From: Williamsia limnetica
GTDB lineage: Bacteria > Actinomycetota > Actinomycetes > Mycobacteriales > Mycobacteriaceae
Reading direction: 5' to 3'
DNA: 64,000 bases
NCBI RefSeq assembly: GCF_003217475.1
Contig: NZ_QJSP01000003.1
Location: 418,908 to 482,907, forward strand
The position numbers and the translations under genes were made by a program. The notes under the pieces were generated by a model. The model made no database searches. It saw nothing but the letters and a program-made list of their open reading frames with translations, and was not told where the DNA came from. Shown here piece by piece: positions 1-8,316 of this stretch. The stretch's first letter is position 1. Each line of letters begins with the position of its first letter.

Positions 1-1
1 C

Positions 2-484
2 TCGCTGTCGTCGGTCGAGGACGAACCGTTCGTCACCCGGCTCCTGGTGCTGATCGCCGTGGCATTCCTGATCACCGCACTCGTCTACGGCGTGGTCGCG
101 TTGATCGTCAAGATGGACGACTTCGGTTTGGCGTTGGCCAAGCGCAAGTCCACGGTGAGCCAGAAGATCGGCCGCGGTCTCGTCTCGGCGATGCCCAAGC
201 TGATGAACGTGCTCACCGTCGTCGGCATCGCGGCAATGCTGTGGGTCGGCGGACACATCCTGCTCGTCAACCTCGGCGAAGCCGGCTTCCACTGGCCTGC
301 CGATCAGCTCCACCACCTCGAACACTGGGGCAAAGAACTCGTCCACGGCTGGTTCGGCGGAGTGCTCTCCTGGATTCTCGGCACCACCGTCTCCGCTGTG
401 GTCGGCCTCATCCTGGGCGCGATCATCGTCGCGATCATGCACGTCATCCCTAAGCGCAAGAAGAAGACCGCTGCCGCCCACTGA
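2..484 (+). CDS. DUF808 family inner-membrane protein, C-terminal part
   Basis: The frame is open from the first bases, so the gene starts outside the window and 160 residues are visible. An internal GTG at 47 is not needed as a start. I see hydrophobic segments near residues 15-35, 65-90 and 115-145, and a Lys-rich tail ending KRKKKTAAAH. This pattern, with the FGLALAKR and LVSAMPKLM segments, matches the C-terminal half of the DUF808 (YedI-like) multipass membrane family, whose function is unknown. It converges on the GMC oxidoreductase gene 9 nt downstream. Confidence 0.75.
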   Translation, partial: SLSSVEDEPFVTRLLVLIAVAFLITALVYGVVALIVKMDDFGLALAKRKSTVSQKIGRGLVSAMPKLMNVLTVVGIAAMLWVGGHILLVNLGEAGFHWPADQLHHLEHWGKELVHGWFGGVLSWILGTTVSAVVGLILGAIIVAIMHVIPKRKKKTAAAH

Positions 485-493
485 CCCCCGGCG

Positions 494-2266
494 TCACAAC
501 CCTCGCCGCACCACCGCCTCGGTGACCCGATCGTCGATCGATGACACCGGGTTCTCGCGCCCGACCCACGGGTCGCCGCCGAAGTACTTCGTGAAGACGA
601 CCTCGGCTGTCCGCGTCGCGATCGCCTGGGTGGTCAGTGTCGGATTGGGGCCACCGAGCGAGTTGGCCAACGCCGAGTTGTCGGTGATGAACAGGTTGTT
701 CACCCATCGCGCCTCGGCGTTGGAGTCCAGCACCGAGTTCGACTCCTGCTCGCCCATCCGCATGCTCGACTGAGAGTGCAGGATGAGCGGTGGCCAGTCC
801 GACCGGTGGACGGTGCGTGCACCGGCCGCCCGCATCAGTTCGACAGCTTTCCGGCTGCAGTAGTCCCGGTTCCGACGGGTGCGTGCCGACCGGTTCCGGT
901 GCTGCATGGTGACCCGTGGTGCCAGGCCGTGCTCGTCAGGCGGCAGGATGCCCGGCACCGTCACGGAGTTGCCGTATTCGACGTCGTCGTCGGTGATGAC
1001 CAAGGCCGCCAGCGTCTTGTCGGCGTCGTCCAGCGTGGTGAGCAGGTCCCGTCCCACCAGGCGACCGTAGGTGTCCGCGCCCGCCGAGCCCACGACGCCG
1101 CCTGCCCTGCCGTACCCCTGCGTTCCGGAGTCGCTGAAGTTCATCGCGTACGCCTGCAGCGCCGGGGGCAGACAGACCTGTTCGATGCCGCCGTAGCCGG
1201 GCAGGTCTACTCGAGCATTGGACCCGGCACCTTTCGTCTGCCCGGTGTACTCGTCGAAGATCCCGAACACCACGTCCATGTGGTGATCGGTCAGGCCGCG
1301 GCCCACCCACCCGTTCGGATTCGGCAGCAGCGACTGGAACCACAACCGCGGCGACTCGATGCATCCCGCGGCGAGGACGACGACCTTCGCGGTCTCCTCC
1401 TGGATCGCGCCATCGGCGCTCCGGAATTGCACGCCGTACGCGGTCATCTCGCCTCCACGCTCTGCGGCGAGGATGCGGGTCACCGTGGCGTCGGTGACGA
1501 GCCGGGCGGCGCGCCCACCCGGCGACCAGGCGTCTGCGCTGAGCATCATCGGCACGTACGAATTGTCCGTCGACCGCTTGGCCTTCAGATTGCGCGGCGC
1601 ACCCTTGGGCAGGTAGCACCCCTGATAACAGTGCCCACACATGGTGCAGCCCTGCGCTTCCGGGTGACGCAGCCGCGCCGGATCGCTCGTTCGACCGGCG
1701 GTGCCGCCCGGCTGGAGGATCGCGTTCTGCTGGGCACGATGTGCGGGGCCCGTGGTGTCGAGGGAGGTCTGGTGGGGCAGCCCCATCGCCGCAGCACCAC
1801 GCAAGAACACCTCTTCTTTCGCTCCCATCGGGGCAGCGAGGATCGGCAACGTGGCCTCGCACCACTCGAAGTAGGGCCGCAGATCCTCGTACCCGAACGG
1901 GAACAGATGCGCGGTGTCGTACATGACGCGGTCTGGTCCGGTGTAGTCGTTGAACACACCCGGCGCCGGCCGCGGGCAGTTGCCGAAGTAGTGCAGCGTG
2001 GTGCCGCCGACGCCGTTGACCTGCCAGATGAAGGAACTCTGCGGGAGGTCACGCAACCAGGGTCCGCGGCTGCGGTCGCCCGGTCCCACCCGGAGGAATC
2101 CGGTGATCGGGTTGTTTGCGTCGTCCTCGAAGTGGGTCCATTCGTTCTCGGGGTCGCCGAACCGCGGACCCGATTCGATCACGAGGACATCGAGTCCACG
2201 GGCCGCGAGTTCTTTGGCCGCGACGGGTCCACCGCCGCCTGCGCCGATCACGATGACGTCGGTCAT
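494..2266 (-). CDS. GMC-family FAD-dependent oxidoreductase
   Basis: A 590-aa flavoprotein of the glucose-methanol-choline oxidoreductase type. It opens with the FAD-binding GAGGGGPVAA loop (residues 8-17) and the ADP-ribose acidic residue in LVIESG. The GVGGTT segment (about 86-91) and the C-terminal HSQSSMRMG and GGPNPTLTTQAIA blocks fit the family's catalytic and FAD regions. The substrate is not readable; relatives oxidise sugars, sugar acids, sterols or alcohols. Four cysteines, C207, C210, C213 and C217, form a CxxCxxCxxxC cluster, which is not part of the basic GMC fold. It lies 31 nt downstream of a small Tat-type partner gene, the arrangement of gluconate-2-dehydrogenase-like two-subunit enzymes. 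Confidence 0.85.
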   Translation of the reverse strand: MTDVIVIGAGGGGPVAAKELAARGLDVLVIESGPRFGDPENEWTHFEDDANNPITGFLRVGPGDRSRGPWLRDLPQSSFIWQVNGVGGTTLHYFGNCPRPAPGVFNDYTGPDRVMYDTAHLFPFGYEDLRPYFEWCEATLPILAAPMGAKEEVFLRGAAAMGLPHQTSLDTTGPAHRAQQNAILQPGGTAGRTSDPARLRHPEAQGCTMCGHCYQGCYLPKGAPRNLKAKRSTDNSYVPMMLSADAWSPGGRAARLVTDATVTRILAAERGGEMTAYGVQFRSADGAIQEETAKVVVLAAGCIESPRLWFQSLLPNPNGWVGRGLTDHHMDVVFGIFDEYTGQTKGAGSNARVDLPGYGGIEQVCLPPALQAYAMNFSDSGTQGYGRAGGVVGSAGADTYGRLVGRDLLTTLDDADKTLAALVITDDDVEYGNSVTVPGILPPDEHGLAPRVTMQHRNRSARTRRNRDYCSRKAVELMRAAGARTVHRSDWPPLILHSQSSMRMGEQESNSVLDSNAEARWVNNLFITDNSALANSLGGPNPTLTTQAIATRTAEVVFTKYFGGDPWVGRENPVSSIDDRVTEAVVRRGL

Positions 2267-2297
2267 AAATGACTCCCGTTCTGTTGCAGCACCACCA

Positions 2298-2957
2298 TCA
2301 CTGGACTCCCCGGTAGTACCCGCGGAACTCGTCCCACCCGTCGCTGACGCCGTCGTATTTGCTCAGCTCCCAGCCGACAGGTCGGCCGGTGAGTGTGCGC
2401 GTCCGGGGGTCGAACGCCGAGGTCTCCGAGTAGGCCGCGAACGCGGCAAGGGTCGGAATCGCGTTGACGGCGAACTTGATCGGGAGACCTGGGATCAGCG
2501 GGTGAGTATCGAGAACGTCGAACACCTCGGCCTTGCGTGCGTGCGACAGGTTGGCGAACGGCGCGGAGAACGCGCCGCGTACCGAGTTCGGTTCGATGGA
2601 CACCGCAATCAGGTTCAGCAGGGCGGCGATCGCGGCGGCACCAGGCAGGGTGATTCCGAACGCCGGGCCGAGTACCGGGAACGGCACCGCCCGATCAAGA
2701 GTGCGGGTCAACGAATCGGCAGTGCCGGGCGTGACGCCGCCCGGACGGCCGGTGGCCATCCCCTGGGCCCGTGAATAGTGGTCGTCGCCGGGGACGACGA
2801 AAGCCAGGACTCCGCAGACGGTTTCACGGACCGGCGGCAGCGAGTTGGCGTACGCGCGAGCGCTGGTGAAGACGCTGGGCACCACGGTGAGCGCGGTGAA
2901 CCCGGCTCCGACCGCAGCCAGCCCGGTCAGAAAGTGACGACGATCGAACACGCCCAT
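2298..2957 (-). CDS. Tat-exported small subunit of the GMC dehydrogenase (gluconate 2-dehydrogenase subunit 3-like)
   Basis: 219 aa. The start is placed at the ATG at 2957 because the protein then opens with DRRHFLTG, a twin-arginine type motif, followed by a hydrophobic stretch ending near residue 30. The upstream extension to 3161 reads as non-coding. The C-terminal half has the FDPRTRTLTGRP and DGWDEFRGYY segments found in small partner subunits of membrane GMC dehydrogenases. Such subunits are needed for folding or Tat export of the catalytic subunit, here encoded immediately downstream. The family assignment rests on these motifs and on gene order. Confidence 0.65.
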   Translation of the reverse strand: MGVFDRRHFLTGLAAVGAGFTALTVVPSVFTSARAYANSLPPVRETVCGVLAFVVPGDDHYSRAQGMATGRPGGVTPGTADSLTRTLDRAVPFPVLGPAFGITLPGAAAIAALLNLIAVSIEPNSVRGAFSAPFANLSHARKAEVFDVLDTHPLIPGLPIKFAVNAIPTLAAFAAYSETSAFDPRTRTLTGRPVGWELSKYDGVSDGWDEFRGYYRGVQ

Positions 2958-3030
2958 CCCCCGAGTCGAGAAACCTCGACAGCACAGGGCTGAACTGTCC
3001 TTTATGACCGAACCATAACAAAGATGATGT

Positions 3031-3213
3031 CGAGGGGTTGCAGCAATAGGGCAGATCGCCGCCGCAGTGGTCGACGCGGGACGCAAGCCGCGCGCGCAAT
3101 CCAGGGATCTACTCATCGCCGCCACCGCCCATGCGCACGATGCGCGCCTCTTCACTCGCAATCCCTCGGATTTCGCGGGGCTCGCCGACCTACTCGAGGT
3201 CGTCGCAGTCTGA
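3031..3213 (+). pseudogene. VapC (PIN-domain) toxin remnant, C-terminal 60 codons
   Basis: A reading frame without a start codon encodes the characteristic end of a VapC ribonuclease: a GRKPRAQSRDLLIAATA block, then LFTRNPSDFAGL, ending in EVVAV. In intact VapC toxins this region carries the third and fourth acidic residues of the PIN active site, seen here as the D of SRDLLIAA and the D of NPSDF. Stop codons lie in frame just upstream (3016-3018 and 3025-3027), so the N-terminal half and the antitoxin are gone. The remnant sits between the GMC unit and a peptidase gene. Confidence 0.8.
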
Positions 3214-3240
3214 AGTGACTTCCGCGCGTGCTCCTTGCCG

Positions 3241-3309
3241 CAAACCCACTCTTTCCGGTCAAACCCAAGGGTTTGCGCCTCGTGGGTTTGACCAGAACGG
3301 GTGGGTTTG
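3241..3309. repeat. Cluster of five CAAACCC/GGGTTTG heptamers able to form alternative hairpins
   Basis: CAAACCC occurs at 3241-3247 and 3260-3266; its complement GGGTTTG occurs at 3269-3275, 3284-3290 and 3303-3309. The copies at 3260 and 3269 form a 7-bp stem with a 2-nt loop. Alternatively GGTCAAACCC (3257-3266) pairs perfectly over 10 bp with GGGTTTGACC (3284-3293). It lies just past the stop of the S13 peptidase gene and may act as its terminator or be a small dispersed repeat. Confidence 0.7.
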
Positions 3310-3318
3310 CAGAGACGG

Positions 3319-4932
3319 CTACTTCTGCTGCGCCTGCTGGAACGCCGCCGCGACCATGCCCACGTCGTCGCCGACCTGGAACACCCCGCGCGGCAGATCA
3401 GGGAAGACGGCGTTGCTCACGGCAGTCACGAACAGCAGTCGCTTGCCGTCACCCACGTCGAGGTAACCCGACAGACCCTGGGTCGTGATGACAAGCCGCT
3501 CGGTACCCGGCTCCACGTCGGCGGACGTCGAGGTCTTGCCGATCACCTTGCCCTTGGCCGGGCTGTCGACACCGACCCCGGACAGCGACCCACGCTCGCC
3601 GAGGATGGGCTGACCGCTCCAGAAGGTGTCGGCCCACGGCTGGTCGCTGACCCATTTGAGCCAGGTGGCCACCGCGGTCGGCGTCGCCGACGACGGGTCA
3701 CCGCCCTGGCCGTCCATGATCACGAAGTCCGATGCCGGGACACCGGCTTTGGCAGCCAGGTCCCGGATTGCGGGCAGCCCGTCTTCGCACTGGTCAGAAC
3801 CGGCCTCGACGGCCAGCAGGCAGACGAACGTGTTGGCGCCGGTGTTGTAGCTGGTCGCCAGGATCATGCCGCCGGCTTCACCGAGTGGAGCCGACTCGAG
3901 CGATGCCAGCCGCAAGTTGTCCTGATAGCTGCCGGTGGCCGGCAGTGCGGCATCATTGTTCGACTTCGACGTCGAGGCCACCGTGATGCCTTTACGCTGC
4001 AACGCTTCGATGAACAGCTGACGAGCCCAACTCGAGGCATCGGTAATGCGGTAGACGGTCAGCGAGGTCTTGCCCGCCGGCACCGATCCGGTGACGCGCA
4101 GCAGCGTCGGATTCGCTTCGTCGGCGGCTACTTTCAAGCTGGAGTCGCTGTCCGCGGCACCGGTGGTCACCTGCGAGTCGATGGTGAACAGGCCGTTGCC
4201 CGGCAGCATCTGGATCGTCGCGGGTTGCCCGGGCTCGCCCGGTGAGGCCTGGATGTCGACGAGGTTGTCGTTGACAAAGATCGACGGCACCAGGCCCTCG
4301 ACGGTGTCGTAGGTTTCCCACAGTCGCGGGTCGACGAGGACGTCGCCGTCGACGCGGGTGACCCCCGATGCGGCAACCTGTTCGGCCATCGCGTCAAGGC
4401 CGGCCAGCGGGTTGCCGGGTGCCAGCACCGCACCGGGGAGAGCGTCGGCGTAGACATGGTCGATGCCGTCGGTGGCGAAGTCGAACTTGCCCTGGTCGGC
4501 GTTACGGCCACCGAGTGCCAGATCCCCCGACCCGACGAGCACCAGGTCGCCGGTGAGGGTCCCACCCGCGGGTGCGGCGGTTGCGTACACGGGGGTCGTG
4601 ACCTTCTTGTCGACGCCCAGGTCGTCGAACACCGTTCCGACGGTGAAGTGCTTGGTCTGCGACGCCAGGAACATGAAGGTGTCGGCCTGATTGCTGTAGA
4701 TGACCTCGTCGGTGTCAGGGTCGACCACCAGGTAGGACCACCGCGCCGCGGTGTAGGGATCGGTCTCCATGATCGCGGCGGCCTCGGCCGGGATCTGCTG
4801 TGCCTGCGCCTCTTTCGAGTCCGAGTCGTCCGACGAGTCACCGGAGCACGCGGCCGTCAGCAGCAGTCCGGAGACCACCCCGACCGCGATGAGCGACTTG
4901 ACTGCGCGTGTCTGCCGACGTCGCATGGGCAT
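3319..4932 (-). CDS. D-alanyl-D-alanine carboxypeptidase/endopeptidase, S13 (PBP4-like) lipoprotein
   Basis: 537 aa from the ATG at 4932, which has a GAAGGTGG ribosome site about 5 nt upstream; a second ATG at 4926 is possible. The N-terminus is basic, then hydrophobic, then LLLTAAC, giving a candidate lipidated Cys29 outside the membrane. Penicillin-binding motifs are in order: SxxK as SQTK (residues 91-94), SxN as SYN in TSYNTGANTF, and a KTS version of the KTG box in IGKTSTSAD. The family removes terminal D-Ala from peptidoglycan stem peptides or cuts cross-links. It is divergent from two further serine hydrolase lipoproteins, which suggests a shared envelope role. Confidence 0.85.
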   Translation of the reverse strand: MPMRRRQTRAVKSLIAVGVVSGLLLTAACSGDSSDDSDSKEAQAQQIPAEAAAIMETDPYTAARWSYLVVDPDTDEVIYSNQADTFMFLASQTKHFTVGTVFDDLGVDKKVTTPVYATAAPAGGTLTGDLVLVGSGDLALGGRNADQGKFDFATDGIDHVYADALPGAVLAPGNPLAGLDAMAEQVAASGVTRVDGDVLVDPRLWETYDTVEGLVPSIFVNDNLVDIQASPGEPGQPATIQMLPGNGLFTIDSQVTTGAADSDSSLKVAADEANPTLLRVTGSVPAGKTSLTVYRITDASSWARQLFIEALQRKGITVASTSKSNNDAALPATGSYQDNLRLASLESAPLGEAGGMILATSYNTGANTFVCLLAVEAGSDQCEDGLPAIRDLAAKAGVPASDFVIMDGQGGDPSSATPTAVATWLKWVSDQPWADTFWSGQPILGERGSLSGVGVDSPAKGKVIGKTSTSADVEPGTERLVITTQGLSGYLDVGDGKRLLFVTAVSNAVFPDLPRGVFQVGDDVGMVAAAFQQAQQK

Positions 4933-5158
4933 GAAAACCACCTTCGAGTGTTCGACGCTACGCCGCGCCGTGCTTGCCGGGCCCCCGGCGGGCATGTCGG
5001 CACCACCGCAATCTACCCGAGAGTTGGTGCAACTTGCATACTGTACTTTGCATTCAGAAGCGCTACTATCGTTTTACCAATCCTCCACCAAAGGATCGAC
5101 AAGCGTCGGGCAAAGTCCGCACGCGGGCCAGCTTTTGGATCAGCTCAGACGGAGCATC

Positions 5159-6796
5159 ATGTTGTCACCGCGCGCCAACTTCCCACGACGGCGGCGACCC
5201 CGTACCTACATCACCACCGCAGTGGCTTTCGGCACTGCAGTTGCACTGGTGTTCTCGGGGTGCTCGTCCTCTGACGATTCATCCTCCACCTCGCTCGCCG
5301 AGGTTCCACCGAGCGTGCCGGCCCCCCAGATCGACCGCGCCGGCGTCGACTCGGCCATCGACCAGCTCGACGGGAACGTCGAGAAGATCATGGCCGACAC
5401 CGGAGCTCCCGGAGTGGCGGTCGCGGTGGTCTACAAAGGTGAAGTCCTGTACGCCAAGGGGTTCGGCGTCAAGAAGGTCGGCGAATCCGGCAAGGTCGAC
5501 ACCAGCACCATGTTCCAACTGGCGTCGGTGTCGAAACCGTTGGCCTCGAGCGTGGTGGCAACCGTCGTCGGAGACGGCAAGATCAACTGGGACGACCCGG
5601 TGAAGAGGTACGAGCCCGGGTTCGCCGTCGCCGATCCGTATGTCACCGCGAACGCCACCTACACCGATCTGATGTCGCACCGCTCCGGTCTGCCCGATCA
5701 CGCCGGCGATCTGCTCGAAGACCTGGGATACAGCTATCCCGAGACGATCAGCCGACTCAACCAGTTTCCGCTGTATCCCTTCCGCGATCACTACGACTAC
5801 ACCAACTACGGATTCTCGATTGCCGGCAATGCCGCGGCCAACGCCTCGGAGATGTCGTGGGCGGATCTGTCGGAGCAGGCGATCTACGAACCGCTCGGGA
5901 TGGAGAACACCACCTCCCGGTACGACGAGTGGCTGAACTCCCCCAACCGCGCGTACAACCATCAGCTCTCCGACGCCGACGCCAAGACCTGGGCGGCGGA
6001 GTATGTCAGCAACCCCGCGGAGCAGGCTCCTGCCGGCGGCGCGATGTCGTCGGTCGACGACATGGCCAAGTGGGTTCAGATGGAACTGGCCGACGGCATG
6101 TTCAACGGACAGCAGGTCGTCGACGCCGAGGAGCTGCAGTTCACCCATCAAGCCCATTCGTTCGCCCACCCGTCCACGACACCGGGCGCGCGAGATGGCT
6201 TCTACGGCATCGGTTTCAACGTCGACACCGACGCGCATGGCCGGGTACAGATCGGGCACGCCGGCGCCTTTGCGCTCGGCGCCAGCACCGACGTCAAGAT
6301 GCTGCCCAGCGAACAACTCGGCATCGTCGTCCTGGCCAACACCGCGCCGGTCGGGGTCGCCGAGACGATCACGGCCCAGTTCCTGGACTACGTCAGCAAC
6401 GGCAAGCTGACGGTCGATTGGGCCCCATTCATCGCCGGACAATTCGAAATGGTCATCAACGCCGGGCGCTCTGAAGTGGACTACGCCAACCCTCCGGCCG
6501 ACGCCGCGCCCGCTCGGCCGGCGACCGACTACATCGGGAGGTATGTCAGCCCGCTCTACGGTCCGGCCGACGTGGTCGCCGAGGGCAACAACCTTGTCCT
6601 CAAGATCGGCAGGGATCTGCAGCAGAGCTACCCGCTCACCCACTACCAGGGCGACACCTACTGGTTCGATCCCGAGGGTGAAAACGCCGCAGGCCCAACC
6701 GGTGCCGAGTTCACCGGCGCCGGACCTGCGTCCTCGATGACCATCGAGTACTTCGACAGAGACGGCCTCGGCACGTTCACGCGAGCACCCCAATGA
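5159..6796 (+). CDS. Serine hydrolase lipoprotein, beta-lactamase class C/CubicO type
   Basis: 545 aa from the ATG at 5159, preceded by GGAG at 5151-5154; the frame is open further upstream, but the signal sequence begins here. After an Arg-rich start and a hydrophobic segment, VFSGC gives a candidate lipidated Cys35. Catalytic motifs are SxxK as SVSK (123-126), YxN as YTN (213-215), and a GHAG motif near residue 363. Residues from about 460 on form an extra beta-rich C-terminal domain, as in many CubicO-like D-aminopeptidases. Possible activities are beta-lactamase, D-peptidase or esterase. The intergenic region shared with the S13 gene contains two TTGCAT repeats but no clear operator. Confidence 0.85.
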   Translation: MLSPRANFPRRRRPRTYITTAVAFGTAVALVFSGCSSSDDSSSTSLAEVPPSVPAPQIDRAGVDSAIDQLDGNVEKIMADTGAPGVAVAVVYKGEVLYAKGFGVKKVGESGKVDTSTMFQLASVSKPLASSVVATVVGDGKINWDDPVKRYEPGFAVADPYVTANATYTDLMSHRSGLPDHAGDLLEDLGYSYPETISRLNQFPLYPFRDHYDYTNYGFSIAGNAAANASEMSWADLSEQAIYEPLGMENTTSRYDEWLNSPNRAYNHQLSDADAKTWAAEYVSNPAEQAPAGGAMSSVDDMAKWVQMELADGMFNGQQVVDAEELQFTHQAHSFAHPSTTPGARDGFYGIGFNVDTDAHGRVQIGHAGAFALGASTDVKMLPSEQLGIVVLANTAPVGVAETITAQFLDYVSNGKLTVDWAPFIAGQFEMVINAGRSEVDYANPPADAAPARPATDYIGRYVSPLYGPADVVAEGNNLVLKIGRDLQQSYPLTHYQGDTYWFDPEGENAAGPTGAEFTGAGPASSMTIEYFDRDGLGTFTRAPQ

Positions 6797-6852
6797 TTTC
6801 GGAAATTGCCATGTCAGAAGATGCAGCACAACCACTGTCAAGGAGAAACACC

Positions 6853-8202
6853 ATGTCACCAGGTGGAGCAGTCCCCCGAGCCGATCGTCGGCGAATGCCA
6901 CGTGGCGTTCGGTCGGCAGCGCTGGCCATGATGCTGTCGGCAGCGCTGGTCGCGACCGCCTGCTCGTCGGACGATTCGTCGGATTCGGCGAGTTCGTCGA
7001 CGGCCAGCGGTTCGCCGAGTTCGGGCGGATCGTCGTCGAGCGCGCTCGTGCCGTTCGATACCGCGGCCATGGACAAGACCATCGACGACCTCGCCAAGGA
7101 GTACCGCGAGATCGGGATGATGGTGCTGATCCGCACCCCGCAGGGTGAGTACGTCAAGTCGTACGGCACCGTCTCCAGTGACTCGAAAGACGCACCCAAC
7201 CTCGACACCAAGGTGCGCATCGGCTCTAACACCAAGACCTGGACCGGCAGCGCGATCATGCAGATGGTGCAGGAAGGCAAGATCTCCGTCGACGACCCGG
7301 TCAGCAAGTACCGTCCCGACGTCCCCAACGGTGCGAACATCACCATCGGTCAGCTGTTGGACATGCGCAGCGGCTTGTACAACTACACCGAGACGGTCAC
7401 CCTCAACGAGGCCCTCGACAACGACCCGCAGAAGGTGTGGACGCCTGAGCAGTTGCTGGGCCTGGCGTTCGCCAATCCGCCGTACTTCCCACCGGGCGGC
7501 GGCTATCACTACTCCAACACCAACACAGTGTTGCTCGGCCTCATCGCCGAGCAGCTGGACGGCAAACCGATCGCCCAGATCTTCCAGGATCGGTTCTTCA
7601 GCAAGCTGAACATGACGGACAGCTCGTTCCCCGCCAACACCGACACGTCCATCCCCGCCCCCTATGCCAGTGGCTACTCCTACAGCGGCAACGTCGAGAC
7701 GCTCGACGAACCGGCGCTGTCCCCGGAGCGGATCGCGGCCATCGAAGCCGGTGGAGTCGCGCCTCGCGTGACCACCAACGACAACCCGTCGTGGACGTGG
7801 TCGGCCGGGCAGGGCATCTCGACCGCGAACGATCTGGCCACCTGGGTCAAGGCCATGGGTGACGGCGAACTGCTCGACGAGGCGACGCAGAAGCTGCGGA
7901 TCGACAGTGTGCAGGCGACAGACCCGGCCAAGCCGGAAGGCGCAAGCTACGGATACGGGATCGCCCAGATGGGTCCGATGTACGGACACATCGGTGAGAT
8001 GCCCGGGTACAACTCGTTCATGGGTTACGACCCGGCCAGCGGCGTGACCATGGTGGTGTGGGCAAACCTCGCCCCCACCATCGATGGCAACGCCGCCGCC
8101 GCCGTCGTCGCCTCGAAACTGGTGCCGTTCATCTACGGCAAGCCGCCCGCCGACACGGGCGGAGACATCGACGAGGTCGCTGACGACACCAGCGGCGGAT
8201 AA
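6853..8202 (+). CDS. Serine hydrolase lipoprotein, D-Ala-D-Ala carboxypeptidase/beta-lactamase family
   Basis: 449 aa from the ATG at 6853, with a strong AAGGAG site at 6839-6844; an in-frame ATG at 6793 lacks this. Lipobox-like VATAC gives Cys37, followed by a Ser/Gly-rich linker that would hold the enzyme off the membrane. SxxK is SNTK (125-128), YxN is YSN in GYHYSNTN, and the third motif is the HIG of YGHIGEMPGYN. The length and the SNTK motif resemble R61-type DD-carboxypeptidases more than the gene upstream does. It begins 56 nt after that gene, probably as a two-gene unit ending at the hairpin at 8222-8254. Confidence 0.85.
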   Translation: MSPGGAVPRADRRRMPRGVRSAALAMMLSAALVATACSSDDSSDSASSSTASGSPSSGGSSSSALVPFDTAAMDKTIDDLAKEYREIGMMVLIRTPQGEYVKSYGTVSSDSKDAPNLDTKVRIGSNTKTWTGSAIMQMVQEGKISVDDPVSKYRPDVPNGANITIGQLLDMRSGLYNYTETVTLNEALDNDPQKVWTPEQLLGLAFANPPYFPPGGGYHYSNTNTVLLGLIAEQLDGKPIAQIFQDRFFSKLNMTDSSFPANTDTSIPAPYASGYSYSGNVETLDEPALSPERIAAIEAGGVAPRVTTNDNPSWTWSAGQGISTANDLATWVKAMGDGELLDEATQKLRIDSVQATDPAKPEGASYGYGIAQMGPMYGHIGEMPGYNSFMGYDPASGVTMVVWANLAPTIDGNAAAAVVASKLVPFIYGKPPADTGGDIDEVADDTSGG

Positions 8203-8221
8203 CACTCGTTCGACCGGTGAT

Positions 8222-8254
8222 GGTGGGTGCTCGACACCCTGTCGGGCACCCACC
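8222..8254 (+). terminator. Strong stem-loop after the serine hydrolase pair
   Basis: GGTGGGTGC (8222-8230) pairs perfectly with GCACCCACC (8246-8254). Inside it, CGACA and TGTCG pair across a CCC loop, giving an almost continuous stem of 14 bp with one mismatch. No T-run follows, as is common for actinobacterial terminators. Confidence 0.7.
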
Positions 8255-8316
8255 CTCATCGTTGCTAAGCTGTCGGCCGCATTCATGTTGTCGCAGTTTT
8301 AGGAAGAGAGGTTGCT

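Noticed and set aside
776..2272. A 498-codon plus-strand frame opposite the GMC oxidoreductase
   Set aside because: It is the antisense shadow of a clearly recognisable flavoprotein; its translation is Arg/Val/Gly-rich without motifs. The same applies to long antisense frames at 3301-4245, 5279-6901, 6856-8286, 11742-12731, 13832-14671 and 57563-59152.
4996..5158. Operator made of TTGCAT repeats between the S13 and serine hydrolase genes
   Set aside because: Only two short AT-rich repeats without symmetry or a known matching regulator; chance cannot be excluded.
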